A stretch of DNA of 62,915 nt, from the NCBI RefSeq assembly GCF_030693405.1, contig NZ_JAUYAW010000033.1, forward strand, positions 1 to 62,915, read 5' to 3'. The notes beneath the pieces are model-generated. The model was not told the origin of the DNA. It worked only from the letters and a program-made list of their open reading frames with translations, and did no database searches. A program made the position numbers and the translations under genes. The stretch comes from Phenylobacterium sp. (GTDB taxonomy: Bacteria > Pseudomonadota > Alphaproteobacteria > Caulobacterales > Caulobacteraceae). Positions 1 through 8,739 of the stretch are shown piece after piece; position 1 is the first letter of the stretch; each line of letters starts with the position of its first letter.

Positions 1-285
1 TCGATCGACCGGATCACCGACTTCACCGCGGCTGATGACACCATCGGCTTCGGGATCACCGGTTCGGCCACGAACTACGCCGAGATCAGCGTGGGCACCT
101 ACGCCCAGGCCCTCTCGGACGCCTCGGCTCTGATCACCTCCGGCTCGCGCGACATCGTCGCGGTCCAGGTCGGCGCCGACGTCTTCGTGTTCGCTGACAT
201 CTCCAGCAACAACACGGTGACCGGCACCGTCCAGCTGATGGGCATCACGCTCGCCGGCGTCTCGGAAACCAACTTCACCGCCTAA
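1..285 (+). CDS. S-layer / RTX-type secreted protein, C-terminal fragment
   Basis: Partial gene that enters from the left edge; the frame is open from base 1 to the TAA at 283-285, giving 94 residues. The residues read as the extreme C-terminus of a large RTX/S-layer protein: a DRITDF(T/S)..D motif, Ala/Thr/Ser-rich beta strands, then a hydrophobic ending with a small C-terminal tail. This is the usual uncleaved type I secretion signal of Caulobacter-type S-layer proteins. No cysteine is present, as expected for an RTX adhesin or S-layer protein. A strong terminator follows. The glycine-rich calcium repeats would lie outside the window, so S-layer versus another RTX protein cannot be settled here. 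Confidence 0.7.
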   Translation, partial: SIDRITDFTAADDTIGFGITGSATNYAEISVGTYAQALSDASALITSGSRDIVAVQVGADVFVFADISSNNTVTGTVQLMGITLAGVSETNFTA

Positions 286-313
286 GGCGAAGCTGCTTCG
301 AGACAAGACTATG

Positions 314-343
314 GGGGCCGTCCTTCGGGGCGGCCCCTTTCTT
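314..343 (+). terminator. Rho-independent terminator of the S-layer-like gene
   Basis: A 10-bp stem (314-323 with 328-337, one or two G-T pairs) is closed by a TTCG tetraloop and followed by TTTCTT. It begins 29 bases after the stop codon. The strength of the hairpin fits a very highly expressed upstream gene. Confidence 0.9.
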
Positions 344-428
344 GTGTGTTGAGCCCTGCTCCATACGACACCAGGCGCCCGCAAGCCTGACCTTGCGCCG
401 ACGCGCCAAGCCGCTAAGCCAGTCCCCT

Positions 429-2129
429 ATGACCAATGCGGCCATCTATCTGCATCCCGACGGCTACCGGACCGATCGCGCCACCCTGATGGGCCGCCAC
501 TCGGCCGGGGAGAGCTTCCTGCGGGGCTTCCTCCGCCACGCCGAGGTCGACCGATTCCATTTCTGGAAGGGCGGCGCCCTGGAGCATGAGGCCTATGACG
601 CCCTGCTCGCGGGCTCTCTGCCCCTGCGTCGAGACGGCCGCTGGATCGCCCCGCGCAACCGCCAGGGTCTGTCCGACCCCGGCTGCGTCTTCATCCCCAG
701 CCCGACCATTGGCCAGGAATCCTGGTGGCGCCGGCGCTACGGTCCGGCCCACTACAGCCTCTGCGGCCTGACCCACACCACCGCAACCCACCGGGCCATC
801 GCCGCCCTGGAGGAGCTGCTCACCTGCCCGACTGAAAGCTGGGACGGCCTGATCTGCACCTCGGCCGCGGTCCGCGCCGCGGTGGAGACTCAGCTCGCCC
901 TGATCGCCGATGATCTGCGGGGCCGCCTGGGCGCCAGCCGCCTGCCAAGCCCGCAGCTGGCGACCATTCCTCTGGGCATCAATGGCGACGACTTCGCCTT
1001 CGACCCCGCCGCCCGCGCCGCCTGGCGGACCCGCCTCGACATCCCAGAAGACGCCGTGGTCGCCCTCTATGTCGGCCGCCTGAACGCCCGCACCAAGATG
1101 AACCCGGCCCTGATGGCCATGGCCCTGGAACAGGCCGCCCAACAGACGGGCAGGCCCGTCTATTGGATCGTGTCCGGCTGGGCCGGGACACAGGAGGCCT
1201 GGGACAGTTTCCACGCCGCCACCCAGGCCTTCTGCCCGTCGGTCGCCTACCGCCCCATAGATGGCCGGGAGCCCGCCACCCGCTTCTCCATCTGGTCGGC
1301 CGCTGACCTCTTCATCTCCTTCTCCGACAACATTCAGGAGACCTTTGGCCTGACTCCGGCCGAGGCCATGGCCGCAGGTCTGCCCTGCGTCGTCACCGAC
1401 TGGGACGGCTACCGCGACACGGTCCGCCACGGGGTCGATGGGTTCCGTATCCCTACCTATGCCCCACGCCCCGGACTGGGGGAGGACCTGGCCTTCAATC
1501 ACGACAATGGCTGGGTCAGCTATGACAACTATGTGGGCGCCGCGGCCCAGATGACGGCCATGGACCTGCCGGCCGCGGCCAACGCCCTGACGGCCCTTAT
1601 CAACAGCCCCGACCTGCGCCGGCGGATGGGGGAGGCCGGCCGCCAGCGCATAGCCAACGACCTCGACTGGTCGCAGGTCATCCCCCGCTACCAGGCCTTC
1701 TGGGGGGAGCTGGCTGAGCGCCGCGCCGCCGCCGCGCCAGAGGCCGCCGACCAGGCCCGGCGCCGGGTCAATCCCCGGCGCAGCGACCCCTTCGTGCTGT
1801 TCGCTGGCTATCCCACCCGCGCCCTGCAGGCGAGCGACCGCCTCGTCCCGGGCGCAGCGTCTGACTGGGCGGCCGCCAGGGAGATCCTGTCGCGCAACCT
1901 CGCCATGACCGGCCGCTGGGCCCTGGCGCAAGACGAGGAATGCGAAGCCGCCTTTACGGCCGTGAACGCCACCGCCCGCGCCACCGTAAGCGAAATCCTG
2001 GCCGGGTTTCCCATCCCCCGGCGCCCCTATGTGGAGCGGTCCCTGCTCTGGCTGATGAAGTTCGACATCCTGCGGCTGGCTGAGGCCGCGCCCATTGTCC
2101 CCCTGGACGACGAACAGGGCCCAGCCTGA
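429..2129 (+). CDS. GT-B glycosyltransferase (GT4-like)
   Basis: 566-residue cytoplasmic glycosyltransferase, probably adding a sugar from a nucleotide donor to a surface glycan. The C-terminal Rossmann half carries the GT4 signature: a 'ALYVGRLNARTK' strand-loop near residue 215, and the donor-binding E-x7-E motif near residues 304-312 (ETFGLTPAEAMAAGLP) followed by a VVTDWDGYRDTV segment. About 90 extra C-terminal residues have no recognisable domain. The frame is open further upstream to a TTG at 342, but that lies in the terminator of the previous gene; ATG 429 is preferred. It sits between an S-layer-like gene and sugar-nucleotide genes, so a role in S-layer anchoring polysaccharide or S-layer glycosylation is an inference. 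Confidence 0.8.
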   Translation: MTNAAIYLHPDGYRTDRATLMGRHSAGESFLRGFLRHAEVDRFHFWKGGALEHEAYDALLAGSLPLRRDGRWIAPRNRQGLSDPGCVFIPSPTIGQESWWRRRYGPAHYSLCGLTHTTATHRAIAALEELLTCPTESWDGLICTSAAVRAAVETQLALIADDLRGRLGASRLPSPQLATIPLGINGDDFAFDPAARAAWRTRLDIPEDAVVALYVGRLNARTKMNPALMAMALEQAAQQTGRPVYWIVSGWAGTQEAWDSFHAATQAFCPSVAYRPIDGREPATRFSIWSAADLFISFSDNIQETFGLTPAEAMAAGLPCVVTDWDGYRDTVRHGVDGFRIPTYAPRPGLGEDLAFNHDNGWVSYDNYVGAAAQMTAMDLPAAANALTALINSPDLRRRMGEAGRQRIANDLDWSQVIPRYQAFWGELAERRAAAAPEAADQARRRVNPRRSDPFVLFAGYPTRALQASDRLVPGAASDWAAAREILSRNLAMTGRWALAQDEECEAAFTAVNATARATVSEILAGFPIPRRPYVERSLLWLMKFDILRLAEAAPIVPLDDEQGPA

Positions 2130-2356
2130 ACCGCTGAGCGACCGGGGCCTGCCATCGCAATGTCATGATGAGGGGATAGTCAGCGAGGCCGCAAAGGCCG
2201 GGCCATAGCTGGCATGGATGCTATGGCCCGGCCGAAGCGACACAGCCCTGGAGAGCTAGGCTGACACTAAACTGTAGCTTACTCCGAGGCGCCGGGAAAG
2301 GCCCTGAGCCCCGCCGCGGCAAGATCACGCAAATTTGTGCCGCTCGCTGGCCACCC
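2130..2356. other. Convergent intergenic region with strong hairpin
   Basis: 227 bases between the converging glycosyltransferase and LytM lipoprotein genes. No coding potential was seen. The only clear structure is the 13-bp inverted repeat listed separately. Confidence 0.5.
2196..2233. terminator. Bidirectional hairpin between convergent genes
   Basis: Perfect 13-bp inverted repeat (2196-2208 and 2221-2233) around a 12-base loop. It lies between two converging genes. There is no T-run on the plus side and only TTT on the minus side, so it is a plausible but not canonical terminator. Confidence 0.5.
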
Positions 2357-3373
2357 TCAGAAGCGGATCTGAAACACCTGCTCCAGGGCGCGGCGTCCGC
2401 CCCGCTCGACCCAGTATTCGGCCCTGTAGGTCCCCGTCTTCCAGCCCTCGGCCGGCGTGCGGCGGCCGGCATAGAGCAGGTACTGGGCCTTGGCTCGGTC
2501 CAGGGGATCGATGCGGGTCTCGGCCACCAGATCGCCATTGGGCGCTGTGACCTTCAGGTGCTGAACATCGCCCGCCTCCAGGCCGATGGCCCGCACATAG
2601 GCGACCAGGGCCGGGGCGGACCCCGAGGCCTGCGGAATGACCGCCTCTTCCACCGACTCCATGGAGACGGCGCCCGAGGCGAATCCGAAATTCAGCACCG
2701 CGCCGCGACGATAGACCATGCGGTCGCCGGCTTCCCGCGACCAGAGGGCGCCGCGGGCTTCGCAGACCCCAGCGTCGGCGCCCGGCGCGAAGGGGTCGAT
2801 CACGGCCCCATCCCGCCGCACGGTGAAGTGCAGATGCGGATATTCGGTCTGGCCTGACAGTCCGATCCGGCCCAGGGGCTGACCGGCCTTGACCTCATCG
2901 CCCTCGCCCACCACCAGGCTGCCCTGGGCCAGGTGACAGTACTGGGTCTCCCAGCCGTCCCCGTGATCGATCACCACCCCATTGCCGCATTCGGTCCCGT
3001 CCACCGCCGCCAGGCCCACGGTCCTGACCGAGACGTCGGGCACGCCGTCCCGCAGCCGGCTGACCCGACCGGCCGCCGCGGCCAGGACGTCGACGCCCGC
3101 GCGCTGAGCGGCGAGGTTGGGGATGCGGAAATCCACCCCGTTGTGGTCCTGATAGCTCCGCGTGGCGCAGAAATAGTCCTGGGCGCCGGGGCCAGGATCG
3201 CGGTCCACATAGTTCTGGATCTCGCAGGTCTGGCCGAGCACGCAGTCGACGGGCAGGACCAGCTCTGGCCCGATCCTGGGCGTCTCATCCACCGCGGCGC
3301 TGTCGCGGGGCGAACAGGCGCCAGCCAGCAGGATGGCCGACAGGAGCAGGGGGACGCAGGAGAGCCGGGGCAT
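2357..3373 (-). CDS. M23/LytM-family metallopeptidase lipoprotein
   Basis: 338 residues. A lipoprotein signal peptide ends in the lipobox LAGAC (lipidated Cys20), so the protein is probably anchored in the outer membrane facing the periplasm. The LytM/M23 domain keeps its zinc-site residues: HNGVD (H77, D81), a YCHL histidine (H147) and the HLHF motif (H180, H182). A catalytically competent peptidoglycan endopeptidase is therefore likely rather than a degenerate activator. About 150 residues follow the peptidase domain and look like a beta-rich Ig/C2-like module. Six or more cysteines suggest disulfides. It stands alone, convergent with the upstream glycosyltransferase. Role inferred: cell-wall remodelling during growth or division. 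Confidence 0.85.
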   Translation of the reverse strand: MPRLSCVPLLLSAILLAGACSPRDSAAVDETPRIGPELVLPVDCVLGQTCEIQNYVDRDPGPGAQDYFCATRSYQDHNGVDFRIPNLAAQRAGVDVLAAAAGRVSRLRDGVPDVSVRTVGLAAVDGTECGNGVVIDHGDGWETQYCHLAQGSLVVGEGDEVKAGQPLGRIGLSGQTEYPHLHFTVRRDGAVIDPFAPGADAGVCEARGALWSREAGDRMVYRRGAVLNFGFASGAVSMESVEEAVIPQASGSAPALVAYVRAIGLEAGDVQHLKVTAPNGDLVAETRIDPLDRAKAQYLLYAGRRTPAEGWKTGTYRAEYWVERGGRRALEQVFQIRF

Positions 3374-3431
3374 GGCTCCTTGTCTGGGCCGGTCCCCTGA
3401 CAGAAATATGGCGCGCGACCCGCCAAGGTCC

Positions 3432-4172
3432 CTAAGGGTAGGCGATCCCGGTCAGGGCCTCTAATCGCGCCATGTCCTGGGCGTAGAGCCGCCGCAGCAA
3501 GGCCTCATCGGCCGGCGTCAGCGCCGAGGGATAGGCGATGTCGCGGCCCACATGCACCCGCCGCGGCGCAACCGGCGGCGGGGCAGGGGCGCCGAGGAAG
3601 CCGCTGACCTCGGCCAGGACGGCGTCGGGCGCGGTCTCCAGGTTCTCGGCCCGCAGCACCAGCAGCTGATCTGCCGGAAACAGGCTCAAGAGATGTTCGA
3701 TCTGGGCGCCATAGAACCCCCGCTCCACATAGCTGAACTCCCGGTGGAAGCCCCAGGGCTCGGCGTCGAACAGGCGCTGACGGCCCTCGCGGATGCACCA
3801 GTCGAAGGGATGGGTCTCCGCCCCGCGGGCGAACTCCATCTTCCAGTGGGAAAAGGCCCGCCCTACGGGATCGCGCAGCAGGACGATCAGCCGGATGGCC
3901 GGGTTGTAGGCCCTGATCCGCGCCAGGCTGTCCTTCCAGTAGAGATAGATGGGCGTCGCCTCGCCCCACGTCCGCCCTGTGTCGGCGAGGTCGAAATGGG
4001 CGTGATAGGCGCCATAGTCGGGCGCGCTCCAGTTCTGGCCCTCATCGTCGAAGAAGTGGACCTCCTTGACGTCCGACAGGCCGATCTGCGGCTGGTCGCT
4101 GAGATAGTCGAACAGGGCCGTGGTCCCGGCCTTCTGGGCGCCGGCGATGATGAAGTCGATCCGCGGCTTCAA
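3432..4172 (-). CDS. Sulfotransferase domain protein
   Basis: 246 residues with TTG start at 4172. A purine-rich AGGG precedes this start, and the PAPS-binding 5'-PSB loop (IIAGAQKAGTTAL) begins only a few residues later, as in the family. An ATG at 4313 is in frame but would add 47 residues without family character and would almost touch the divergent gene. The 3'-PB motif is visible as LLRDPVGRAFSHW. The fold and motifs match the sulfotransferase_1/heparan-sulfotransferase-like group. It transfers sulfate from PAPS to a hydroxyl, probably on a glycan given the neighbours. Acceptor unknown. Confidence 0.8.
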   Translation of the reverse strand: MKPRIDFIIAGAQKAGTTALFDYLSDQPQIGLSDVKEVHFFDDEGQNWSAPDYGAYHAHFDLADTGRTWGEATPIYLYWKDSLARIRAYNPAIRLIVLLRDPVGRAFSHWKMEFARGAETHPFDWCIREGRQRLFDAEPWGFHREFSYVERGFYGAQIEHLLSLFPADQLLVLRAENLETAPDAVLAEVSGFLGAPAPPPVAPRRVHVGRDIAYPSALTPADEALLRRLYAQDMARLEALTGIAYP

Positions 4173-4327
4173 ACCCTGTCCCTCACTGCGCCCCAGTTCC
4201 TGCGCCGGGTCGGCGCCCCCATTGCGGGATACGGCTTCATCGCCGCGCCGACACGCGATAAGAGGGATCGACATGGCGGGCCAGAGCCAAAATCGGTCCG
4301 CAGCAAACGGCATACAAGGTCGGGGTC

Positions 4328-5095
4328 TTGATCACCATCATCGACGAAGAGCGCGGCGAAGTCGTCGTCCGCGACGGCGACACTGAAACGCGCCACAGCC
4401 TCTCCACCGCCGAAGGCTTCGCCGCGGCGTCCAAGGCCTGGGTCCGGGCGACCTGGGATTCCAAATACGTCTATTCCTTCGCCTGGATGGGCCGGCCGAT
4501 CATTCAGTTGCCGGAGGACATGGTCCGCCTGCAGGAAGTGATCTGGGACCTTCAGCCCGACGTGCTGGTGGAGACCGGCGTCGCCCATGGCGGGTCCCTG
4601 GTCTTCTACGCCTCCCTGTTCGAAGCCATGAACAAGGGCCGGGTGATCGGTATCGACATCGAGATCCGGCCGCACAACCGCACCGCCATCGAGGCCCATC
4701 CGATGAAGAAGCGGATCGAGCTGATCGAAGGCTCGTCCACCGCCCCTGAGGTGGTCGAACAGGTGAAGGCGCAGATCAAGCCCGGAGAGACCGTGCTGGT
4801 GGTGCTCGATTCCAACCACACCAAGGGCCATGTGCTCGACGAACTGCGCGCCTATGCCGACATGGTGCCGGTGGGCTCCTATATCGTCGCCACCGACGGG
4901 ATCATGGAGCAGGTGGTTGGCGGCCCGCGCACGGCCGAGGACTGGACCTGGAACAATCCTCGTCGCGCGGTGCATGAGTTCGTCGCCGAGGATAAGCGCT
5001 TCATCATCGAAGAGCCGACCTTCCCCTTCAACGAAGGGGTGGTGAAGGAGCGGGTCACCTACTGGCCCGACGCCTTCGTCAAGCGGATCGCCTGA
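4328..5095 (+). CDS. CmcI/cephalosporin-hydroxylase-family protein, probable sugar O-methyltransferase
   Basis: 255 residues with a TTG start. The sequence matches the 'cephalosporin hydroxylase' (CmcI) family: a Rossmann SAM-binding segment (LVETGVAHGGSL, then VIGIDIEIRP about 30 residues later) and an acidic LVVLDSNHTK motif. Despite the family name, members in polysaccharide clusters are usually SAM-dependent O-methyltransferases, and this one precedes four sugar-nucleotide genes. It is 26 bases upstream of rfbF, probably in the same transcript. Predicted to methylate a hydroxyl of the surface sugar; hydroxylation is not excluded. Confidence 0.75.
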   Translation: MITIIDEERGEVVVRDGDTETRHSLSTAEGFAAASKAWVRATWDSKYVYSFAWMGRPIIQLPEDMVRLQEVIWDLQPDVLVETGVAHGGSLVFYASLFEAMNKGRVIGIDIEIRPHNRTAIEAHPMKKRIELIEGSSTAPEVVEQVKAQIKPGETVLVVLDSNHTKGHVLDELRAYADMVPVGSYIVATDGIMEQVVGGPRTAEDWTWNNPRRAVHEFVAEDKRFIIEEPTFPFNEGVVKERVTYWPDAFVKRIA

Positions 5096-5121
5096 GACCT
5101 GGCCAGGGGGGAGGTACTGCG

Positions 5122-5895
5122 ATGAAAGTCGTCATCCTGGCCGGCGGCCTGGGCACCCGGATTTCCGAGGAAAGCCACCTGCGGCCCAAGCCGATGATCG
5201 AGGTCGGCGGTCGGCCGATCCTCTGGCACATCATGAAGATGTTCTCGCATCACGGCTTCAACGAGTTCGTCGTGTGCCTGGGCTACAAGGGCTATGTGGT
5301 GAAGGAGTATTTCGCCAACTACGTCCTGCACAACGCCGACTTCACCGTCGATCTCGCCAACCGGGCCATCGACTATCACGCCACCAAGCACGAGCCTTGG
5401 AAGGTGACCCTGGTGGACACCGGGGCCGACACCATGACCGGCGGCCGGCTGAAGCGGGTGCGGGAATTCCTGACGCCAGGTGAGCCGTTCTTCTTCACCT
5501 ATGGGGACGGGGTGGCCGATGTGGACCTCACGGCCCTGGCGAAGTTCCATGCCGCCCACGGCAAGCGCGCGACGGTGACCGCCGTGGCGCCCCCCGGCCG
5601 CTATGGCGCCCTGGAGATGACCGGCGACCGGGTGGACCGCTTCGTGGAGAAGCCGCCGGGCGACAACGGCCTGATCAATGGCGGCTTCTTTGTCCTCGAC
5701 CCCTCGGTGATCGACCGGGTTGAGGATGACGCCACCGTCTGGGAGCTCGGCCCCCTGGAAGGCCTCGCCGCCGACGGCGAGCTGATCGCCTATCGCCATG
5801 ACGGCTTCTGGGCGGCCATGGACACCCTGCGCGACAAGAACCAGCTGGAGGGCCTGTGGGCGTCCGGCAAGGCGCCCTGGCGCCAGTGGGCATGA
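5122..5895 (+). CDS. rfbF: Glucose-1-phosphate cytidylyltransferase
   Basis: 257 residues. Makes CDP-glucose from CTP and glucose-1-phosphate, the first step of CDP-deoxysugar synthesis. The nucleotidyltransferase signature GGLGTRISEESHLRPKPM is at residues 8-25, and the 'FTYGDGVADVD' metal/sugar site is near 130-140. The length equals the family's usual 255-260 residues. A strong Shine-Dalgarno (GGGGGAGG) precedes the ATG. The stop overlaps the start of rfbG (ATGA), showing translational coupling. Confidence 0.93.
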   Translation: MKVVILAGGLGTRISEESHLRPKPMIEVGGRPILWHIMKMFSHHGFNEFVVCLGYKGYVVKEYFANYVLHNADFTVDLANRAIDYHATKHEPWKVTLVDTGADTMTGGRLKRVREFLTPGEPFFFTYGDGVADVDLTALAKFHAAHGKRATVTAVAPPGRYGALEMTGDRVDRFVEKPPGDNGLINGGFFVLDPSVIDRVEDDATVWELGPLEGLAADGELIAYRHDGFWAAMDTLRDKNQLEGLWASGKAPWRQWA

Positions 5896-6950
5896 GCCGG
5901 CCAGACCCGGGCTTCTGGGCCGGCCAGCGCGTCCTGCTCACCGGCCACACCGGCTTCAAGGGCGCCTGGACGGGCCTCTGGCTCGCCCGCATGGGAGCCA
6001 AGGTCACCGGCCTGGCGCTCGCGCCCGACCAGACCCCGGCGCTCGCCGATCTGGCCGGCTATGACCATCTGGCCGCCTCGCACCTCGTCGATCTGCGCGA
6101 CCGCCGGGCCGTGCTGGACGTGGTCGGCGGCCAGCCCTTCGACCTCGTGCTGCACATGGCCGCCCAGCCCATCGTGCGCGCGGCCATCGAGGATCCGGTG
6201 GGCGCATTCGCCACCAACATCATGGGCACCGCCCATCTGCTGGAATCCCTGCGGGACGAAGACGCCCTGCGCGGGGTCCTGGTGATCACCTCGGACAAGG
6301 TCTACGCCAATAACGATGGCGGCCGGGCCTTCCAGGAGGGCGACGCGCTCGGCGGCAAGGATCCCTATTCGGCGTCCAAGGCCTGCGCCGAGATCGTGAC
6401 GTCCAGCTTCGCTCGCTCCTATTTCGACAAGGCCGGCGTGCCGGTGGCCACCGCCCGGGGGGGCAATGTGATCGGCGGCGGGGACTTCTCCCGCGACCGT
6501 CTGGTGGCCGATATCGTCCGCGCCGCCCGGGCCGGCGAGACCACCGTCCTGCGCCATCCCGAAGCCACGCGCCCCTGGCAGCATGTGCTCGACTGCGTGG
6601 CGGGCTATCTCGTCTTCGCCCAGGCCCTGGTCGAGCGGTCCGACACCCCGCGCGCCCTGAACTTCGGCCCCCGTCCGGGCGCGGCCGAGATCACCGTGGG
6701 CGAGCTGGCCACTCAGGCCATCGCCGCCCTGGACGCCCAGCCCTGGCGCCATGAGCCCGACCCGGCCTCCATCGAGGCGAAAAGCCTGGCGGTGGATGCG
6801 AGCCTCGCCCGCAAGACTCTCGACTTCGAGAGCCGGCTCGACGGGCCTGCGGCCGTGGCCTGGACCATGGACTGGTATCGCCAGCAAGGGCAGGGCGAGG
6901 CCGCCCGCGACCTCTGCCTGGCGCAGATCGAGACCTACGAAAGCCTGTGA
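5892..6950 (+). CDS. rfbG: CDP-glucose 4,6-dehydratase
   Basis: 352-residue extended short-chain dehydrogenase. Converts CDP-glucose to CDP-4-keto-6-deoxyglucose. NAD-binding TGHTGFKG is at residues 17-24, the 'VITSDKVY' strand typical of CDP-glucose dehydratases follows near 138, and the catalytic YSASK is near 159. ATG 5892 was chosen because it overlaps the rfbF stop; an in-frame alternative at 5856 lies inside rfbF. The stop overlaps the start of the following methyltransferase. Confidence 0.93.
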   Translation: MSRPDPGFWAGQRVLLTGHTGFKGAWTGLWLARMGAKVTGLALAPDQTPALADLAGYDHLAASHLVDLRDRRAVLDVVGGQPFDLVLHMAAQPIVRAAIEDPVGAFATNIMGTAHLLESLRDEDALRGVLVITSDKVYANNDGGRAFQEGDALGGKDPYSASKACAEIVTSSFARSYFDKAGVPVATARGGNVIGGGDFSRDRLVADIVRAARAGETTVLRHPEATRPWQHVLDCVAGYLVFAQALVERSDTPRALNFGPRPGAAEITVGELATQAIAALDAQPWRHEPDPASIEAKSLAVDASLARKTLDFESRLDGPAAVAWTMDWYRQQGQGEAARDLCLAQIETYESL

Positions 6951-8188
6951 TGACGACCCCTGTCTGCCGTTTCTGCCGCACGCCGCTCACCCACACCCTG
7001 GTGGACCTGGGCCGTCAGCCCCTGGCCAACAGCAACCTGACCGCCGAGCAGTTGGCCGCCGGGACTGAGAAGACCTACCCCCTGCACGCCCGGGTCTGCC
7101 CCGCCTGCTTCCTGGTGCAGGTGGACGATCCGGTCGCCGCCGACGAGATCTTCGATTCCGGCTACGCCTATTTCTCCTCCTATTCGGCCAGCTGGGTGGA
7201 TCATGCCCGCCGCTATGCCGAGGCGATGATCGCGCGGTTTGGCCTGGGCGCGGACTCCCTGGTGGTCGAGGTGGCCTCCAACGACGGCTACCTGTTGCAG
7301 CACTTCAAGGCCGCCGGCGTGCCGGTGCTGGGGATCGAGCCCACGGGCAACACCGCCCAGGCCGCCATCGAGAAGGGCGTACCCACCGAGGTCATGTTCT
7401 TCCACGGCGAGACCGGCAAGGCCCTGGCCGCCCGCGGTGTGCAGGCCGACCTGATGGCCGCCAACAATGTGCTGGCCCACGTCCCCGACATCGGCGGCTT
7501 CGTGGCCGGCTTCCGCGAGGTGCTGAAGCCGGAAGGCGTGCTGACCTTCGAGTTTCCCCACTTCCTCAACATGCTGGAGATGGTGCAGTTCGACACCATC
7601 TATCACGAGCACTTCTCCTACCTCTCCCTGCTGGCGGTGGCCCAGGTGCTGCGGGCCAACGGTCTGCGGGCCTTCGATGTGGAGCTTTTGCCCACCCACG
7701 GCGGGTCGCTGCGCCTGTTCTGCGCCCATGAGGCTTCCAGCCATCAGGAGACCGCGGCGCTCAAGACCCTGCGCGCCCGCGAGGCCGCAGCCGGTCTCCA
7801 TAGGCTTGAGACCTATGAAGGCTATGCCGCCCGGGTCGATGAGGTTCGCGCCAGCTTCCTGGCCTTCCTTCGTCAGGCCAAGGCCGAGGGCAAGACGGTG
7901 GCCGCCTATGGCGCGGCGGCCAAGGGCAACACCTTCCTCAACTATGCCGGTGTGGGGCCCGACGACATTGTCTGCGCCTTCGACGCCAATCCGCACAAGC
8001 AGGGCCGCTACCTGCCCGGCAGCCATGCGCCCATCTATGGCCCCGAAAAGGTCGCCGAGGTGAAGCCGGACTATGTGCTGATCCTGCCCTGGAACCTGAA
8101 GGACGAGATCATGGGCCAGCTGGCCTATATCCGTGACTGGGGCGGCCGTTTCGTCATCGCCTCGCCGACCACCCAGGTTCTCGACTGA
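6950..8188 (+). CDS. NDP-4-keto-6-deoxyhexose C-methyltransferase (TylC3/NovU family)
   Basis: 412 residues with the three-part architecture of NDP-ketosugar C-methyltransferases. It has an N-terminal zinc ribbon with C6, C9, C50 and C53, a central SAM-binding Rossmann domain (VVEVASNDGYLL near 102-113), and a C-terminal domain with YGAAAKGNTFLNY. The FPHFLNMLEMVQFDTIYHEHFSY segment carries the conserved catalytic His/Tyr of this family. Lying directly after rfbF-rfbG, it should methylate C3 of CDP-4-keto-6-deoxyglucose. ATG 6950 overlaps the rfbG stop; a GTG three bases earlier is less likely. No rfbH (3-dehydrase) is present, so a branched sugar rather than abequose/tyvelose is predicted. 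Confidence 0.88.
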   Translation: MTTPVCRFCRTPLTHTLVDLGRQPLANSNLTAEQLAAGTEKTYPLHARVCPACFLVQVDDPVAADEIFDSGYAYFSSYSASWVDHARRYAEAMIARFGLGADSLVVEVASNDGYLLQHFKAAGVPVLGIEPTGNTAQAAIEKGVPTEVMFFHGETGKALAARGVQADLMAANNVLAHVPDIGGFVAGFREVLKPEGVLTFEFPHFLNMLEMVQFDTIYHEHFSYLSLLAVAQVLRANGLRAFDVELLPTHGGSLRLFCAHEASSHQETAALKTLRAREAAAGLHRLETYEGYAARVDEVRASFLAFLRQAKAEGKTVAAYGAAAKGNTFLNYAGVGPDDIVCAFDANPHKQGRYLPGSHAPIYGPEKVAEVKPDYVLILPWNLKDEIMGQLAYIRDWGGRFVIASPTTQVLD

Positions 8189-8739
8189 TGCGGTTCTCGC
8201 CCACGGAGATCGCGGGCGTCGTGGTGGTCGATTCCGACCCTGTCCTGGATGACCGCGGCGCGTTCGCCCGGCTGCATTGCCCCGCCGAGTTCGCCGACGC
8301 CGGCATAGCCTTCGTCCCGGCCCAGACCAGCCTGTCGCGCAACACCGCGGCCTTCACCCTGCGGGGCATGCACTATCAGCCGGCGCCGCATGGGGAGACC
8401 AAGCTGGTGCGGGTTGTCCGTGGGCGGATCTTCGATGTTGCGCTCGACCTTCGTCCCGGCAGCGCCACCCTTGGTCGCTGGACTGGAGTGGAGCTGGACG
8501 CCGAGCATGGCCGCGCCCTGTTCATCCCCGAAGGCGTCGCCCACGGCTTCCTGACGCTCGAGCCCGGCGCCGATGTGCTCTATCAGATCGCACCCATGTT
8601 CGAGCCCGGCCATGGGGCGGGCGTGCGCTGGAACGATCCGGCCTTCGCCATCGCCTGGCCGGCCCCGCCCCAGGTGATCTCCGAGCGGGACGCAACCTAT
8701 CCGGATTTCGCGCCGCACGCAGAGCCAGGAGGCCGCTGA
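8188..8739 (+). CDS. dTDP-4-dehydrorhamnose 3,5-epimerase-like protein (RmlC/RfbC family)
   Basis: 183-residue cupin, the normal RmlC length. The catalytic His62 in LRGMHYQ, Lys72 and the IPEGVAHGF strand (H119) are present, as is the RWNDP ending. The position that normally carries a tyrosine pair (as in '..YY.PE') reads Met137-Phe138, so the usual catalytic tyrosine appears to be missing. The protein may be a C5-only or C3-only epimerase, or a related isomerase working on the CDP-linked C-methyl ketosugar. It is chained by ATGA overlaps with both neighbours. Family assignment is firm; exact reaction is not. Confidence 0.8.
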   Translation: MRFSPTEIAGVVVVDSDPVLDDRGAFARLHCPAEFADAGIAFVPAQTSLSRNTAAFTLRGMHYQPAPHGETKLVRVVRGRIFDVALDLRPGSATLGRWTGVELDAEHGRALFIPEGVAHGFLTLEPGADVLYQIAPMFEPGHGAGVRWNDPAFAIAWPAPPQVISERDATYPDFAPHAEPGGR

